From NCBI RefSeq assembly GCF_023703795.1, contig NZ_CP098520.1:124001-188000 (forward strand): a stretch of DNA of 64,000 nucleotides, given 5' to 3'. Position numbers and translations under genes: made by a program. The stretch comes from Haloplanus sp. HW8-1 (GTDB taxonomy: Archaea; Halobacteriota; Halobacteria; Halobacteriales; Haloferacaceae). Below, one piece after another: positions 18,137 through 27,481 of the stretch. The notes under the pieces were generated by a model. The model was given only the letters and a program-made list of their open reading frames with translations. It did no database searches and was not told where the DNA came from. Position 1 is the first letter of the stretch. Each line of letters opens with the position of its first letter.

Positions 18137-19894
18137 ATGTCCGGTTCACCAGAGTATAGCCGGGACGATTTTGGACGGGGCGGTCTCAACGACCAGCTGG
18201 ACGCGGACTCCTTAGTCGAGGAAATCGGCCTGGATAGATCCGAAATCCGGTGGCGGAAGGATTTCATCGGTTTCACCGACGACGATGTCCGTCGTCTTCG
18301 GACGTATCGAGATGACTTCGCGGACAACGCCGACCAGGTGGCCGAGGACTTCTACGACAATCTGACCGACCACGAGGAGACAGTCGAGGTCATCGGGCGG
18401 TCGCCCAAGAACGTCGAACAACTCAAGCGAACGCAATCGGCGTATCTCACGACGCTCGTGGAGGGGGAGTACGGCAGGGACTACTTCCGTGACCGGGCCC
18501 GTATCGGCAAACTCCATGATATACTGGATATGCCGATGAAACACTACCTCGGCCAGTACGGAGTCTACTACGACCTCATCCTTCCGCTGGTGGGCGACCG
18601 CCTCGTCGCATCACTCACTGACCGCCTGACAGATACTGTCGCAGACGGAGGGATGGAGGCCGCCTCTACCGAGGAAGAGGATGCACTGAACCCCGCCGAC
18701 CTCTCGCGTCGCGCGATCGAAACAGCGGTCGAAGAAGAGGTCGACGACGCCGTGGGGGATATTCTTGCGCTTCTCCGAATCATCAATCTCGACATGCAAG
18801 TCGTCACAGACACCTACATTCACTCCTACAGCCAGCAACTCGAAGAGGAGATCGAGCGCAACAGACAACTGATGGCCGAGGTCGAGGAAGACGTGAAACA
18901 ACCGGTGAGTGACCTCCAGACGAGCGCCGAGGACGTCGCCGAGAGTTCCACCGCAATCAGCGACGCAGCGTCCCAACAGTCCGAACGGGTGGACGAGATT
19001 TCGTCCGAGGTAGCGAACCTCTCGGCGACGATCGAAGAGGTCGCCTCGACGGCCGACCAGGTCGAGAGTGCGAGCGACCGGGCGGAAGCCCTCGCGGAAG
19101 ACGGCAAGGAAGCCGCCGATACTGCTGCCGGGGTGATGGACGGTATCGGTGAGGCAGTCAACGACGTCGCGGACGATGTCACCTCCTTACAGGACCGTGT
19201 CCAGCAGATAGATGAGTTCGTCGATGCGATCGACGAGATCGCAGAGCAGACGAACATGCTCGCGCTGAACGCCTCGATCGAGGCCGCGCGTGCCGGCGAA
19301 GCCGGTGAGGGGTTCGGCGTCGTCGCCGACGAGATCAAGTCACTCGCCGAGGAATCACAGACCCACGCCAGCGACATCGAGACGATGGTCGATGGCATCC
19401 AGACCGATACTGAGGAGACGGCGGCGAATCTCGCCGACACTACCGAACAGGTCGATCGAGGCATCGAGCGGGTTCAGGATGCAATGGATAGCTTGACTGA
19501 AATCGTCGAGGCCGTCACCGAAACGGCGAACGGGATCAGCGAAGTCGCAGACGCGACCGACGACCAGGCGGCTGCCGCCGAAGAGATTGCGTCGATGGTC
19601 GACGAGGTAGTCGATCGGACCGACCGCGTCGCAGAGGAAATCGAGAGTTTGGCTGCGGCGAACGAGGAACAGGCGGCAATGGTCTCCGAAGTGGAGGCGT
19701 CAGTAACGCGTCTGTCTGGTGACCGCTCCGCGACTGACGGCGGGCGGGAAATCGTCACCACGACTAACTCCGAACAGGTGTCGATTCCACAAGACCTTCC
19801 CGACGACATGCCGGACTTCGTGATCGAAACGCTCTCGGAGGAGCAGCTGCGGGAGGTGGCTATCGGGAACCGTGATCCGACAGACCTGCTGTGA
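18137..19894 (+). CDS. hemAT: Globin-coupled soluble transducer (HemAT-like)
   Basis: 585 residues, no membrane helices. Residues 25-190 resemble the HemAT sensor globin: IRWRKDFIGFTDDDVRRL, and RIGKLHDILDMPMKHYLGQY, where His of GKLH fits the proximal haem ligand. A helical linker is followed by a methyl-accepting signalling domain (about 255-540) with tip [20 protein letters not shown] and a Glu-rich adaptation region. The family senses oxygen and relays to CheA/CheW. Transcribed divergently from the membrane transducer operon; the 213-nt gap 17924-18136 must hold both promoters. Confidence 0.93.
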   Translation: MSGSPEYSRDDFGRGGLNDQLDADSLVEEIGLDRSEIRWRKDFIGFTDDDVRRLRTYRDDFADNADQVAEDFYDNLTDHEETVEVIGRSPKNVEQLKRTQSAYLTTLVEGEYGRDYFRDRARIGKLHDILDMPMKHYLGQYGVYYDLILPLVGDRLVASLTDRLTDTVADGGMEAASTEEEDALNPADLSRRAIETAVEEEVDDAVGDILALLRIINLDMQVVTDTYIHSYSQQLEEEIERNRQLMAEVEEDVKQPVSDLQTSAEDVAESSTAISDAASQQSERVDEISSEVANLSATIEEVASTADQVESASDRAEALAEDGKEAADTAAGVMDGIGEAVNDVADDVTSLQDRVQQIDEFVDAIDEIAEQTNMLALNASIEAARAGEAGEGFGVVADEIKSLAEESQTHASDIETMVDGIQTDTEETAANLADTTEQVDRGIERVQDAMDSLTEIVEAVTETANGISEVADATDDQAAAAEEIASMVDEVVDRTDRVAEEIESLAAANEEQAAMVSEVEASVTRLSGDRSATDGGREIVTTTNSEQVSIPQDLPDDMPDFVIETLSEEQLREVAIGNRDPTDLL

Positions 19895-19981
19895 CGGGCG
19901 CTTCCGGCGGAAACAGGAACGTATCGACAGTGACAAAGGCGGCACCAGACGCCGGAGATAGAAACAAGAGAGGAGTACTGG

Positions 19982-20758
19982 ATGGTTTCATATTCGGATG
20001 CGTCGATGGGTCTACGGGATAGTATCGAGTATATAAGAGACCACGAGAAGGAACTCCGTCTGTTCAACGTCGATCCCGCCGACACGATACACGAGGAACT
20101 CGGCGCGTTCTTCAACACACAAAACGTGCGAATTACCGTCAATCGAACGGCATCGGGAAAACCGGAAGAGCTCGCAGTTCTCAGCAACGCGACCGAAGTC
20201 CTCGCTGTCGTCGATGTGTCGACTCTCAGGGAGTTACTCGAAGACGTTTCAACAGGGACCGGCGACCTTGGCATTGCCGACAGAGAATACGAGAGTGTTC
20301 TCCGTCATCTCAAAGAAACCACGTTCACGTCATGCGATACGGAACAGTTGCTCTACGCGTCCCGGGAGATCGAGGACCGTGCTCGTCGGGTCGGCCAGGG
20401 TTCGATTCACACGGGGTTCCAGCGATGTTCAGTCATCGTAGAACAGCGGTCGATTTACGCTGACCTCGCTCGCCGAGGCGTCTCCGTGCGCGCCTACGGC
20501 GTCCCCGACGCCACGCCGCCGGATCTCGGTTCCGGTCACGTTCATGCGGTCTCGACAGACGAGGTAGCCGAGACGTGGTTCGTCGTCTTCGACGGGGGTG
20601 GCAATAATACCCAGAAGACTGCCTTACTCGCCCACGAACGCGACAAGGACGCGTTCCACGGCGTTTTGACGTACGACCCGGGATTCGTCGACCACATCCT
20701 CGAATATTTGAATCGGAGTTACGGATCCCCCTCCGACGGCGTACTCTCCGGCCCCTGA
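19982..20758 (+). CDS. DICT-domain sensory protein
   Basis: 258 residues. N-terminal region (LRDSIEYIRDHEKEL onward, then FNTQNVRITVNRTASGKPEE) and the mixed alpha/beta body ending in TWFVVFDGGGNNTQKTALLA and YDPGFVDHILEYL fit the DICT sensory domain found with two-component and cyclic-nucleotide proteins. In haloarchaea such proteins frequently accompany Bat/HTH-10 regulators, as here with the next gene. An in-frame ATG at 20006 is an alternative start (MGLRDSIEYI). Its ligand is unknown. Confidence 0.8.
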   Translation: MVSYSDASMGLRDSIEYIRDHEKELRLFNVDPADTIHEELGAFFNTQNVRITVNRTASGKPEELAVLSNATEVLAVVDVSTLRELLEDVSTGTGDLGIADREYESVLRHLKETTFTSCDTEQLLYASREIEDRARRVGQGSIHTGFQRCSVIVEQRSIYADLARRGVSVRAYGVPDATPPDLGSGHVHAVSTDEVAETWFVVFDGGGNNTQKTALLAHERDKDAFHGVLTYDPGFVDHILEYLNRSYGSPSDGVLSGP

Positions 20759-20903
20759 CGCCAGTAAATCGAGAGTTCATACCGAAATCGGGCGCCTGGA
20801 TACAGAAACCGACAAACACTCCGTTGGTGGTATTAGCGGAACGTTCTCAGAACATGAAATCAGTAGAATGTTATTTATCTCTGGTTGATAGACTTGGTCT
20901 ATA

Positions 20904-23351
20904 ATGGTAGAACAGAACCGACAAAGAGGAGGTGAGGAAGGGAAGAAGTCGAACCAGGCCGAATCCGTCGAGACTGGTTCTGTTTCGTGGCGCGATACCT
21001 TCGTATCCGAAGAGGCCACACAGGAGAGAGCCGGCACAGCAGACGCTTCCCACGGGCTCGGAGAGTCAAAAACCACGCGAGAACTGCGAGCGCGGACGAA
21101 AGCACTGGAAGCACTCACACGGGCGAGTGACCTCTTCGTCGGTCTGTCCGCCCCTGTTGACGAGAGTGTCCGCACGCTCGTCACCGAACTTCCACAGTGG
21201 TTCCAGCATCCTGAAACGATTGAGGTCAGAATGCGAGTCGGCAATGACCTGTTCGAAACCGACGGCTTCCAGCGGACTGGTGATCCTCAGACGGCGGAGG
21301 CCCGAACACGCACTGGCACGGCTGTCTCGATGACGGTCGTGTGCGCGGATCAGCGACCCGACACCGGAGAGCGGGAATGGCTCCCAACAGAACGAGAACT
21401 CGTTGAGACGCTCGTTTCACTCGTTAAAGAAGGAATCGATCGATGGGAAATAGACAGTCTGAAGCGCGTGTCCGATGGTATTGCTGTACTCGACAGCAAC
21501 CTCAACTACGTATACGTGAACCAGCAGGCTGCACGGCTTCTCGGTCAAGACAGCGAGGAACTGCGTGGCGAATACGTCTGGGACATTTTTCCTGAAGCGG
21601 CAGACACCATCGCCGAAGAGAAAATCCAGACGACTCTCGACACGCAGTCGCCGACGTCCTTCGAGCGATATAACGCCGACAAAGAGCAGTGGATTGAAGC
21701 CACAGTCTACCCGAGCGACGACGGCGTCATTATCGTCTTCTCAGAGATCACCAACAAGAAGGTAGCCGAACGAGAACTGGAACACGTTCTGGAAACGACT
21801 CCCGTTGGAATCGTCCTCCTGAACGCCGATAGAAATATTACCCGCGCAAACTCCCGTGCCGAGGAGTTACTCGGCTTATCCAGACGCAAGATAGGTGAAA
21901 CGGCGTACGACCACCCCGACTGGGATATCTGGGACGAGGTGGGCAATCCGATCCCACGCGAGGACCATCCGATCACGCGTGTCTTCGAAACCGGCGAGAC
22001 TATTACGGGGTTCACCCACGGAATCACGCTCCCGGACGGCTCCGAACGGTGGCTGTCAAGCAACGTCGCCCCGATCAAAACTGAAGACGGATCCATTGAA
22101 CAGATCATCGTTGCGCTGGAAGACATCACCGTTACCAAACGCCTCGAACAGCTCGTCGAGACTTTCCAGCCAGTCAACGAGATTCTCAACAGTGCAACCG
22201 CAGACGAGGAGACCAAACAGGCCATTTGTGAGTTGCTGACGGACACGCGGGAATACCAGTACGCACGGGTCAGTGAACACACCCCAGGCACAGCACCAAC
22301 CGAGTCGGATCTCTTGGAGGGGAGGGGGGCTGTCGCTGCCAACGAGTCTGTTCCCCTCCCGATACAATCGCAAACAGAGGTCGCTCCGGCAGAGGTCGCT
22401 GTTGAAACAGGCGATATACAGGTCGTTACGAGGAACCGAACCGACTCACGGTTTGACCGGTGGCGAGCAGACACACTCGACCAGGGGTTCCAGGGCGGAG
22501 CTATCGTTCCCCTTCAGCATAGGGGACGCGTCTACGATCTACTCGTCCTGTATACAGACCGTGGAGAGGCGTTCGGGAGCCGCGAGCAGACACTCCTGAC
22601 GACGCTCGGTGAGCGGATTGGGCAAGTTCTTCACTCACTTAGGACAGAGCGCATTCTCCACGCCGACACAATGGCTACACTCACGTTCGAGAGCACTGAC
22701 TCGGCGTCGTTTTTCATCTCCGCTTCCGAACAGCTGGATTGTACGATCGAGATTAGGGACACGATTCCGGCTTCGGATGGCATGCTCGTCCACTATGCGT
22801 CCGTTCAGGACGCTTCGTTGGATGCTCTGGGTGATATCGCGGAGAACGGAGATTGGGCCGCCCAGGTGCGACAGATCCGTCACACTGAGGACCCGCCAGG
22901 TGGAGAGGTCGAAATCAGACTGCACCGACAATCCCTGGCACAGACTCTCGTCACAGAGGGTGCAGTCGTCACGACGGATACGGTAACTGACGGCCGGGCC
23001 GAGGTCGTCTGCGAAGTGCCACTCGGTACCGATATTTGTTCGCTCGTGACACGTGTTCAGGAGTCGTTCCCGGAAACGACGTTGGTCTCAAAACGTGAAT
23101 ACACTCCCGCTGCGAAGTCGGATGCACACGCAGTCGGTCGGGTCCTGGGAGACATCTTCGAAACCGAACTCACAGACCGGCAACAACAGGTCCTGCGAGC
23201 TGCGATGTACGGTGGGTACTTCCAATCACCGCGACGAAGTACGGCAACCGAGATCGCCGACGCGCTCTCACTGACCCAATCGACCTTCTCCTATCATTTA
23301 CGAAACGCGCAGCAAACACTTTTTGAGAGACTATTCGACCGATTGCAGTGA
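20904..23351 (+). CDS. Bat-type PAS/GAF HTH-10 transcription regulator
   Basis: 815 residues. After a charged N-terminus come a GAF-like region (about 65-190), PAS (about 195-290, DGIAVLDSNLNYVYVNQQAA), PAS with PAC (about 295-410), GAF (about 420-580, with GFQGGAIVPLQHRG), the Bat-specific beta-rich domain (about 590-745, STDSASFFISASEQL), and a C-terminal HTH-10 (LTDRQQQVLRAAMYGGYFQS, ADALSLTQSTFSYHLRNAQ). Relatives of bacterio-opsin activator control phototrophy, DMSO respiration and stress genes. A TATA-like TTATTTATC lies about 30 nt before the ATG, compatible with a leaderless or short-leader mRNA. Confidence 0.93.
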   Translation: MVEQNRQRGGEEGKKSNQAESVETGSVSWRDTFVSEEATQERAGTADASHGLGESKTTRELRARTKALEALTRASDLFVGLSAPVDESVRTLVTELPQWFQHPETIEVRMRVGNDLFETDGFQRTGDPQTAEARTRTGTAVSMTVVCADQRPDTGEREWLPTERELVETLVSLVKEGIDRWEIDSLKRVSDGIAVLDSNLNYVYVNQQAARLLGQDSEELRGEYVWDIFPEAADTIAEEKIQTTLDTQSPTSFERYNADKEQWIEATVYPSDDGVIIVFSEITNKKVAERELEHVLETTPVGIVLLNADRNITRANSRAEELLGLSRRKIGETAYDHPDWDIWDEVGNPIPREDHPITRVFETGETITGFTHGITLPDGSERWLSSNVAPIKTEDGSIEQIIVALEDITVTKRLEQLVETFQPVNEILNSATADEETKQAICELLTDTREYQYARVSEHTPGTAPTESDLLEGRGAVAANESVPLPIQSQTEVAPAEVAVETGDIQVVTRNRTDSRFDRWRADTLDQGFQGGAIVPLQHRGRVYDLLVLYTDRGEAFGSREQTLLTTLGERIGQVLHSLRTERILHADTMATLTFESTDSASFFISASEQLDCTIEIRDTIPASDGMLVHYASVQDASLDALGDIAENGDWAAQVRQIRHTEDPPGGEVEIRLHRQSLAQTLVTEGAVVTTDTVTDGRAEVVCEVPLGTDICSLVTRVQESFPETTLVSKREYTPAAKSDAHAVGRVLGDIFETELTDRQQQVLRAAMYGGYFQSPRRSTATEIADALSLTQSTFSYHLRNAQQTLFERLFDRLQ

Positions 23352-23619
23352 TAATTATCATCTCCCTGGCTAGTATGCGAAAATCCATGGAGAAGAATAC
23401 CCGATTGTGCGTTGTGGGGGCATCTGGAACACGTTCTCAGGGGATCTCGACGTTTGGCATCCAATTACACCCTGTGCTTTCTAGGGCCTATTCGAGTCTA
23501 CGTTCTTCTTCCCCGATCGGGCCAGCGTCAACGAATCCGGCATCAGGAGATTCAACCTATGAGTCCGTGAGGTTAGTGGCACGATGGTGTTTTGAGCATG
23601 TCATGGTCAAAGGCTTCTA
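23352..23619. other. Gap upstream of transposase, left IS flank
   Basis: 268 nt with no convincing gene; the frames present have poor haloarchaeal composition. A 12-mer CCCGATTGTGCG at 23400-23411 recurs at 25485-25496 on the far side of the transposase and may be the target-site duplication. If so, the insertion lies just downstream of the Bat-type gene. Confidence 0.5.
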
Positions 23620-25484
23620 GTGACAACTTCTCGGGAGTCTCGATGTGTTGTCTTTCGACGGATCGCACGCCAGCCGCACGTTGCGTGGCCAGTCTATGAT
23701 ACGACACCGCTGTACGATCGAACGTCGCTCGCTGGGCTGGAATCAGATATCCGGACAGTCTCGGCGACGTGGTTCGATCACGAAAGCCACGACTCGGTCG
23801 AGGGGTTCGTCTGTGCACTCCCCCTGGCCTACTTCCGGTTCAGCGCCCACGACCGATATGAGGGGTCGCCACGCTACCGGATGGACACCCTCTTTCGGGT
23901 GTTTGTACTGAAAGAACTCCACGGGTGGGAGCACGAAACAGCACTCGTCAACTACCTCGGGACCCGTCCTGAACTCTGCGAGCAACTCGGTTTCGAGACG
24001 ATTCCAGACCAGTCGACACTGTGGCGAAGCTGGCACGAGCGGTTTACCATTGACCTCAGGGAGACTGTCGAGACGGCGGCTCGAACGATCCTCATCAAAG
24101 CCCAGGATGCGGGTGTTGAGGTTCCGCGTGAACCGACACAAAAGCCCCGATACCACGGGAACGAGTCCGGTGAGTCAGACCCGGATGATCAAACTACGTT
24201 GGAGCAGGCAGAGAAGATTACCGACCACGTCAGCCGCATCGTGTTCCCGGCGTTTTCGTTGGACCGTGGGGACGGCTGTGAGATCCACGAGAACGCCTAC
24301 TTGGGCTTGCAGACCTATCTCGGACTCCGTGAGAGACTGGCTGCGAACGAGGGCGCTCGTAGCTTCACCTACGAGTCGACTCGGGAACGGACACCGCTGG
24401 GCCACGCCCATCGCGAGCAGATTCGAGACCTCTCGATTGAACAGGTTCGCGAGATGTACCGGCAGGCCGTCAACAGGCTCCTGAGCGAAGTCGCGGAGAC
24501 AGAGGAGTTCTTCCGAGCCGGGATCGTCGCAATCGATATCACCGAGGCTGACCCGTTCACCGGCGATAGAACGGGCCACGAAGACGAAATCATCGGCACC
24601 AAGGAGAAAACTGACGAGTACGCCTACCAGTGGGCTACCGTCCAGTTAGTCGGGAATGCCGTTCCGATTGTACTGGACGCACGGCCAGTTCGAAAGGGAG
24701 AGTCCCGCTTGGAAATCGTCAAGGACCTCTTGGATTCTGCTGAAGAGATGGTACACGTTGATAACGTGTTGATGGATCGGGAGTTCGACAGTCAGCACGT
24801 CCTGGAGATGCTCAGCCAGCGTGGCCTGTCGTATGTCGTTCCCAAGCGGATGCAGTCCAGCGAGAAGGCTCAGGCGAAGCGGTTGCTTCAGCGCGACCAA
24901 GACCGATACGAGACTGACCGAAAGCTCCACCTCGGGAAGAACGAATGGCACGAAACGACGCTGATCTACCGCCGGAAAGAAGACTCCGAGCAGGACGACC
25001 ATCGGCAGTACTCGGTGTTTATGACGAATTGCGGGAGCGGGCATCTCACGGAGTACGGTTACCGGTGGGAGATTGAGAGCGGCTACAGATCGATAAAGCG
25101 GTTCATGGCGGCGACGACATCGAAAGATTTCGGGCTACGGTTCTTCTACTTCGCATTCGCCTGTCTGTTATACTCGATCTGGCGAGCTGTCGATCTGCTC
25201 GTGCAGGTTGAGTTGACTGGTGAGTACGAACATTCGCCGATCGTAACAGCCGACAACACGCTGACGCTGCTGAAGAAGGAGACTGGAATTGGGTAGAGAG
25301 ACACTCTGTTTAGGTTAGCGCGCCGTCTGAGTGGCTACACTGTTGGAAGTCGCGAAAATTCGTCCATACGATTGGAAGTATGACAGGAATGACCGCTTGG
25401 GGAGTGATTTGAGGTGGTCTGCGTTGACTGACCCGGCCAAATTCACGCATCACAGCCCCGCTGAACCCGGTATAGTCTCAACTT
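23412..25484 (+). mobile_element. IS4-superfamily insertion sequence (ends tentative)
   Basis: Boundaries are set by a 12-bp direct repeat (23400-23411 and 25485-25496) flanking the transposase gene. IS4-type elements commonly duplicate about 8-13 bp on insertion, and an exact 12-mer in the two short flanks is unlikely by chance. I cannot see good terminal inverted repeats at these ends; only a weak GTTGxG match two to three bases inside. The element would be 2,073 bp. Treat the ends as provisional. Confidence 0.5.
23620..25296 (+). CDS. DDE transposase, IS4 superfamily (ISH-type)
   Basis: 558 residues. The DDE catalytic set is visible: first Asp in GIVAIDITEADPF (about 309), second in DNVLMDREFDS (about 385), and the Glu motif YRWEIESGYRSIKRFM near 488, matching the Y-R-E-K signature of IS4 transposases. 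An N-terminal region with RVFVLKELHGWEHETALVNY followed by RPELCEQLGF and DQSTLWRSW is the usual DNA-binding part. No frameshift or internal stop, so it may be active. It sits downstream of the Bat-type gene in the same direction. Confidence 0.9.
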   Translation: MTTSRESRCVVFRRIARQPHVAWPVYDTTPLYDRTSLAGLESDIRTVSATWFDHESHDSVEGFVCALPLAYFRFSAHDRYEGSPRYRMDTLFRVFVLKELHGWEHETALVNYLGTRPELCEQLGFETIPDQSTLWRSWHERFTIDLRETVETAARTILIKAQDAGVEVPREPTQKPRYHGNESGESDPDDQTTLEQAEKITDHVSRIVFPAFSLDRGDGCEIHENAYLGLQTYLGLRERLAANEGARSFTYESTRERTPLGHAHREQIRDLSIEQVREMYRQAVNRLLSEVAETEEFFRAGIVAIDITEADPFTGDRTGHEDEIIGTKEKTDEYAYQWATVQLVGNAVPIVLDARPVRKGESRLEIVKDLLDSAEEMVHVDNVLMDREFDSQHVLEMLSQRGLSYVVPKRMQSSEKAQAKRLLQRDQDRYETDRKLHLGKNEWHETTLIYRRKEDSEQDDHRQYSVFMTNCGSGHLTEYGYRWEIESGYRSIKRFMAATTSKDFGLRFFYFAFACLLYSIWRAVDLLVQVELTGEYEHSPIVTADNTLTLLKKETGIG

Positions 25485-25496
25485 CCCGATTGTGCG

Positions 25497-25831
25497 CAAT
25501 TTGTATAGCGACATAGAGTTTATAAACTCCCGTAATGCTCGAATTCCTTTTCTCAAGGGCCTCTACCCCCAGAATCTTGGATCTATGCCATAATTCAATT
25601 TGGTTATGATTACACGAATAATCACGACCACTTTGAAGTACCCCGCCGCCGTCGGTGAAGCACGAATGCTACAATCGGCTCAGAAAGACTCCCCGGGGGT
25701 AGAGCCGCCAATAACGGGGTTCGATATTTCTCTGGGTCGCCTCAGCCGAGTCCGTGGAGATGGCGAGGGCTGTTTTCGTGATAGACCAGATGCCTGTGAC
25801 CTATATTGCGACAAAGTACGAACGGTGTTCT
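25497..25831. other. Intergenic region right of the IS element
   Basis: 335 nt, AT-richer than its neighbours at 25500-25610 (TTTATAAACTCC, AATTCAATTTGG). No gene-like frame. It probably contains the promoter of the DUF7342-type gene that begins at 25832. Confidence 0.5.
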
Positions 25832-26356
25832 ATGCCTGGAGGTGAATCGAGCTCCGAGGACCCGATAAAACGCCAACCCACTGGTGAAGACCGGATACGG
25901 ATGGTTGCCCGGCAGGTATCAGAGCCGCGGACAGCGAACTGGATCGCCTCCGAGGCGGACTGGTCACACGGGCCGACCAAGCGCGTCCTCGAACGGCTCG
26001 TCGACGGCGGTATCCTCTACCGTAACGATACCGGGGCCCACACGACATACTTCCCCGATTATCGTCGTCAAGCGATTACGGAGGCCATACGCCTTCGGGA
26101 TAGCGACCACACCGCCGAAGGCCTCACCGAACGGCTCACCGATCTGAAAGCACAAATCAGTGACTGGGAAGACGAATTCGATGTCGAATCACCGAATCAG
26201 CTTCGCGGGACGCTTGTCGACGAAACGCTTGAAGCCGATGAGGAAGACCGACGGCGTGAAATCGCCCGTGAATGGGAACACCTTCAGCGCCGTATCGAGA
26301 TCGTCGGATTCGCCGTTCGTGAGTGGGACTTCCTCGCCCCCACAACAGACCGGTGA
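25832..26356 (+). CDS. DUF7342-type winged-helix regulator
   Basis: 174 residues from ATG 25832; the frame continues upstream to 25754 but composition changes there. A winged-helix region (about 18-75: RMVARQVSEPRTANWIASEA, then GPTKRVLERLVDGGILYRND and a wing THTTYFPDYR-like) is followed by a long amphipathic helical part (about 95-165) ending REWDFLAP. The second half resembles that of the protein at 47529-48041, which has the same layout. The family is probably DNA-binding, dimerising through the coiled coil. Target unknown. Confidence 0.78.
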   Translation: MPGGESSSEDPIKRQPTGEDRIRMVARQVSEPRTANWIASEADWSHGPTKRVLERLVDGGILYRNDTGAHTTYFPDYRRQAITEAIRLRDSDHTAEGLTERLTDLKAQISDWEDEFDVESPNQLRGTLVDETLEADEEDRRREIAREWEHLQRRIEIVGFAVREWDFLAPTTDR

Positions 26357-26563
26357 GGTTCGATCCATATAGGGTACTTATGTCGAAGCCGCACTACGTA
26401 TAATCAATATAAATCAGTGGTCCGTCTTACGGTGACTATGCCGTGTCACGAACGCGTCTCTAACTTGGAGGCAAGTTACACAGATTTCTGACTCGGTGAT
26501 TTCTGTACCAACGTGTTCACACATTGGGGAACAACTAACATCCCGGCCCACGTAGACCCGCGT

Positions 26564-26875
26564 ATGAGCCAAGAATCGCTCGATGATACGATCAAATTCC
26601 GTGCTGGCCCGCTCAAAGAGGCGGCTACTGAGCTGGACTCGGTCCATCTGGGGGGAATCAACGTTAGTGAACTCGCACGCGAGGGACTCACCCAGATGCT
26701 TCGCCGAGCGATGACGGACGACGATAAGATCGCGATTTATGAACGCTATTCGGCTGGTGAGCTCTCCGAAGACGCTGCCCGCGTGCTACTCGGTGATGAG
26801 TTTGATCTGCTCCAGGAAGACATCGATGCCTTCCGTGAGGCTACCGACGACGACACCAGTGACTATCTCGTCTAA
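26564..26875 (+). CDS. Putative antitoxin paired with PIN-like protein
   Basis: 103 residues from ATG 26564. The C-terminal part (IYERYSAGELSEDAARVLLG then DEFDLLQEDIDAFREA) resembles the recurrent helix-turn-helix-like end of UPF0175-type antitoxins. Its stop is immediately followed by the ATG of the next gene (26876), which encodes a PIN-like protein. Upstream, the perfect hexamer inverted repeat AACTTG-GAGG-CAAGTT (26462-26477) could be an autoregulatory operator. Confidence 0.65.
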   Translation: MSQESLDDTIKFRAGPLKEAATELDSVHLGGINVSELAREGLTQMLRRAMTDDDKIAIYERYSAGELSEDAARVLLGDEFDLLQEDIDAFREATDDDTSDYLV

Positions 26876-27481
26876 ATGGCTAGCGCCGACACACGGTATC
26901 CGATCCTCGTCGATACGGACACGCTGATCGCCGTTGCGAATAGCTCCTTGTGGACGCAAATAACGAAACACGTCGGTCTCACGACGACGAACGTCTGCAA
27001 ACAGGAACTACAGCGGCACGTTGAGAACACGCGCGAGACCGCACCAGAGGGAAGTCGTCCATACCGGCTTCATTACGGGAGCCGTACCGCGCTCGATGCG
27101 CTCGAAGATGACGAGAAACCGCTTACCCAAGTGACGAGCGTCCCCCGGCCCCACGGAGCGGACGCCGGCGAGGAATCGCTCCGACAGGAAGTGGTACAGA
27201 ATCCCGAGGCTATCGACTACGTCATTTTGATGGACGCAGCGGGCCGGCGTTCGATTCGCCGCGCTGTCGACGACCAAGCCGAAGATATCCGTGTTGTGAC
27301 ACCGCCGTTTCTGTTCTATATCCTCTACGACAACGAGCTCATTTCGCGGCGTGAGTTCTGCGAAGCGTGCGGCGAGCTGTTAGAACGTGAGGGCTGGACC
27401 GGATACAACGCCGTGAAGGCTGCGTGGGAGGGGATTCCGATTGACTGCAATGATATTCTGGATGACCACTTGCTCCCGTGA
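26876..27481 (+). CDS. PIN-like domain protein
   Basis: 201 residues. It opens with a PIN-type strand and loop (ILVDTDTLIAVANSSLW); a second acid is in CKQELQRHVE (about 43) and later ones in YVILMDAAGRRSIRRAVDDQ (about 123), followed by IRVVTPPFLFYILYDNELIS. This matches the order of PIN catalytic acids, with a long insertion. The start directly abuts the antitoxin-like gene and the stop overlaps the recombinase start by 4 nt (GTGA), so all three are one transcription unit. Likely toxin; nuclease activity is inferred. Confidence 0.7.
   Translation: MASADTRYPILVDTDTLIAVANSSLWTQITKHVGLTTTNVCKQELQRHVENTRETAPEGSRPYRLHYGSRTALDALEDDEKPLTQVTSVPRPHGADAGEESLRQEVVQNPEAIDYVILMDAAGRRSIRRAVDDQAEDIRVVTPPFLFYILYDNELISRREFCEACGELLEREGWTGYNAVKAAWEGIPIDCNDILDDHLLP

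Noticed and set aside
23348-23620. 90-codon plus-strand frame after the Bat-type gene
   Set aside because: Codon use is not haloarchaeal and it overlaps the putative IS end.
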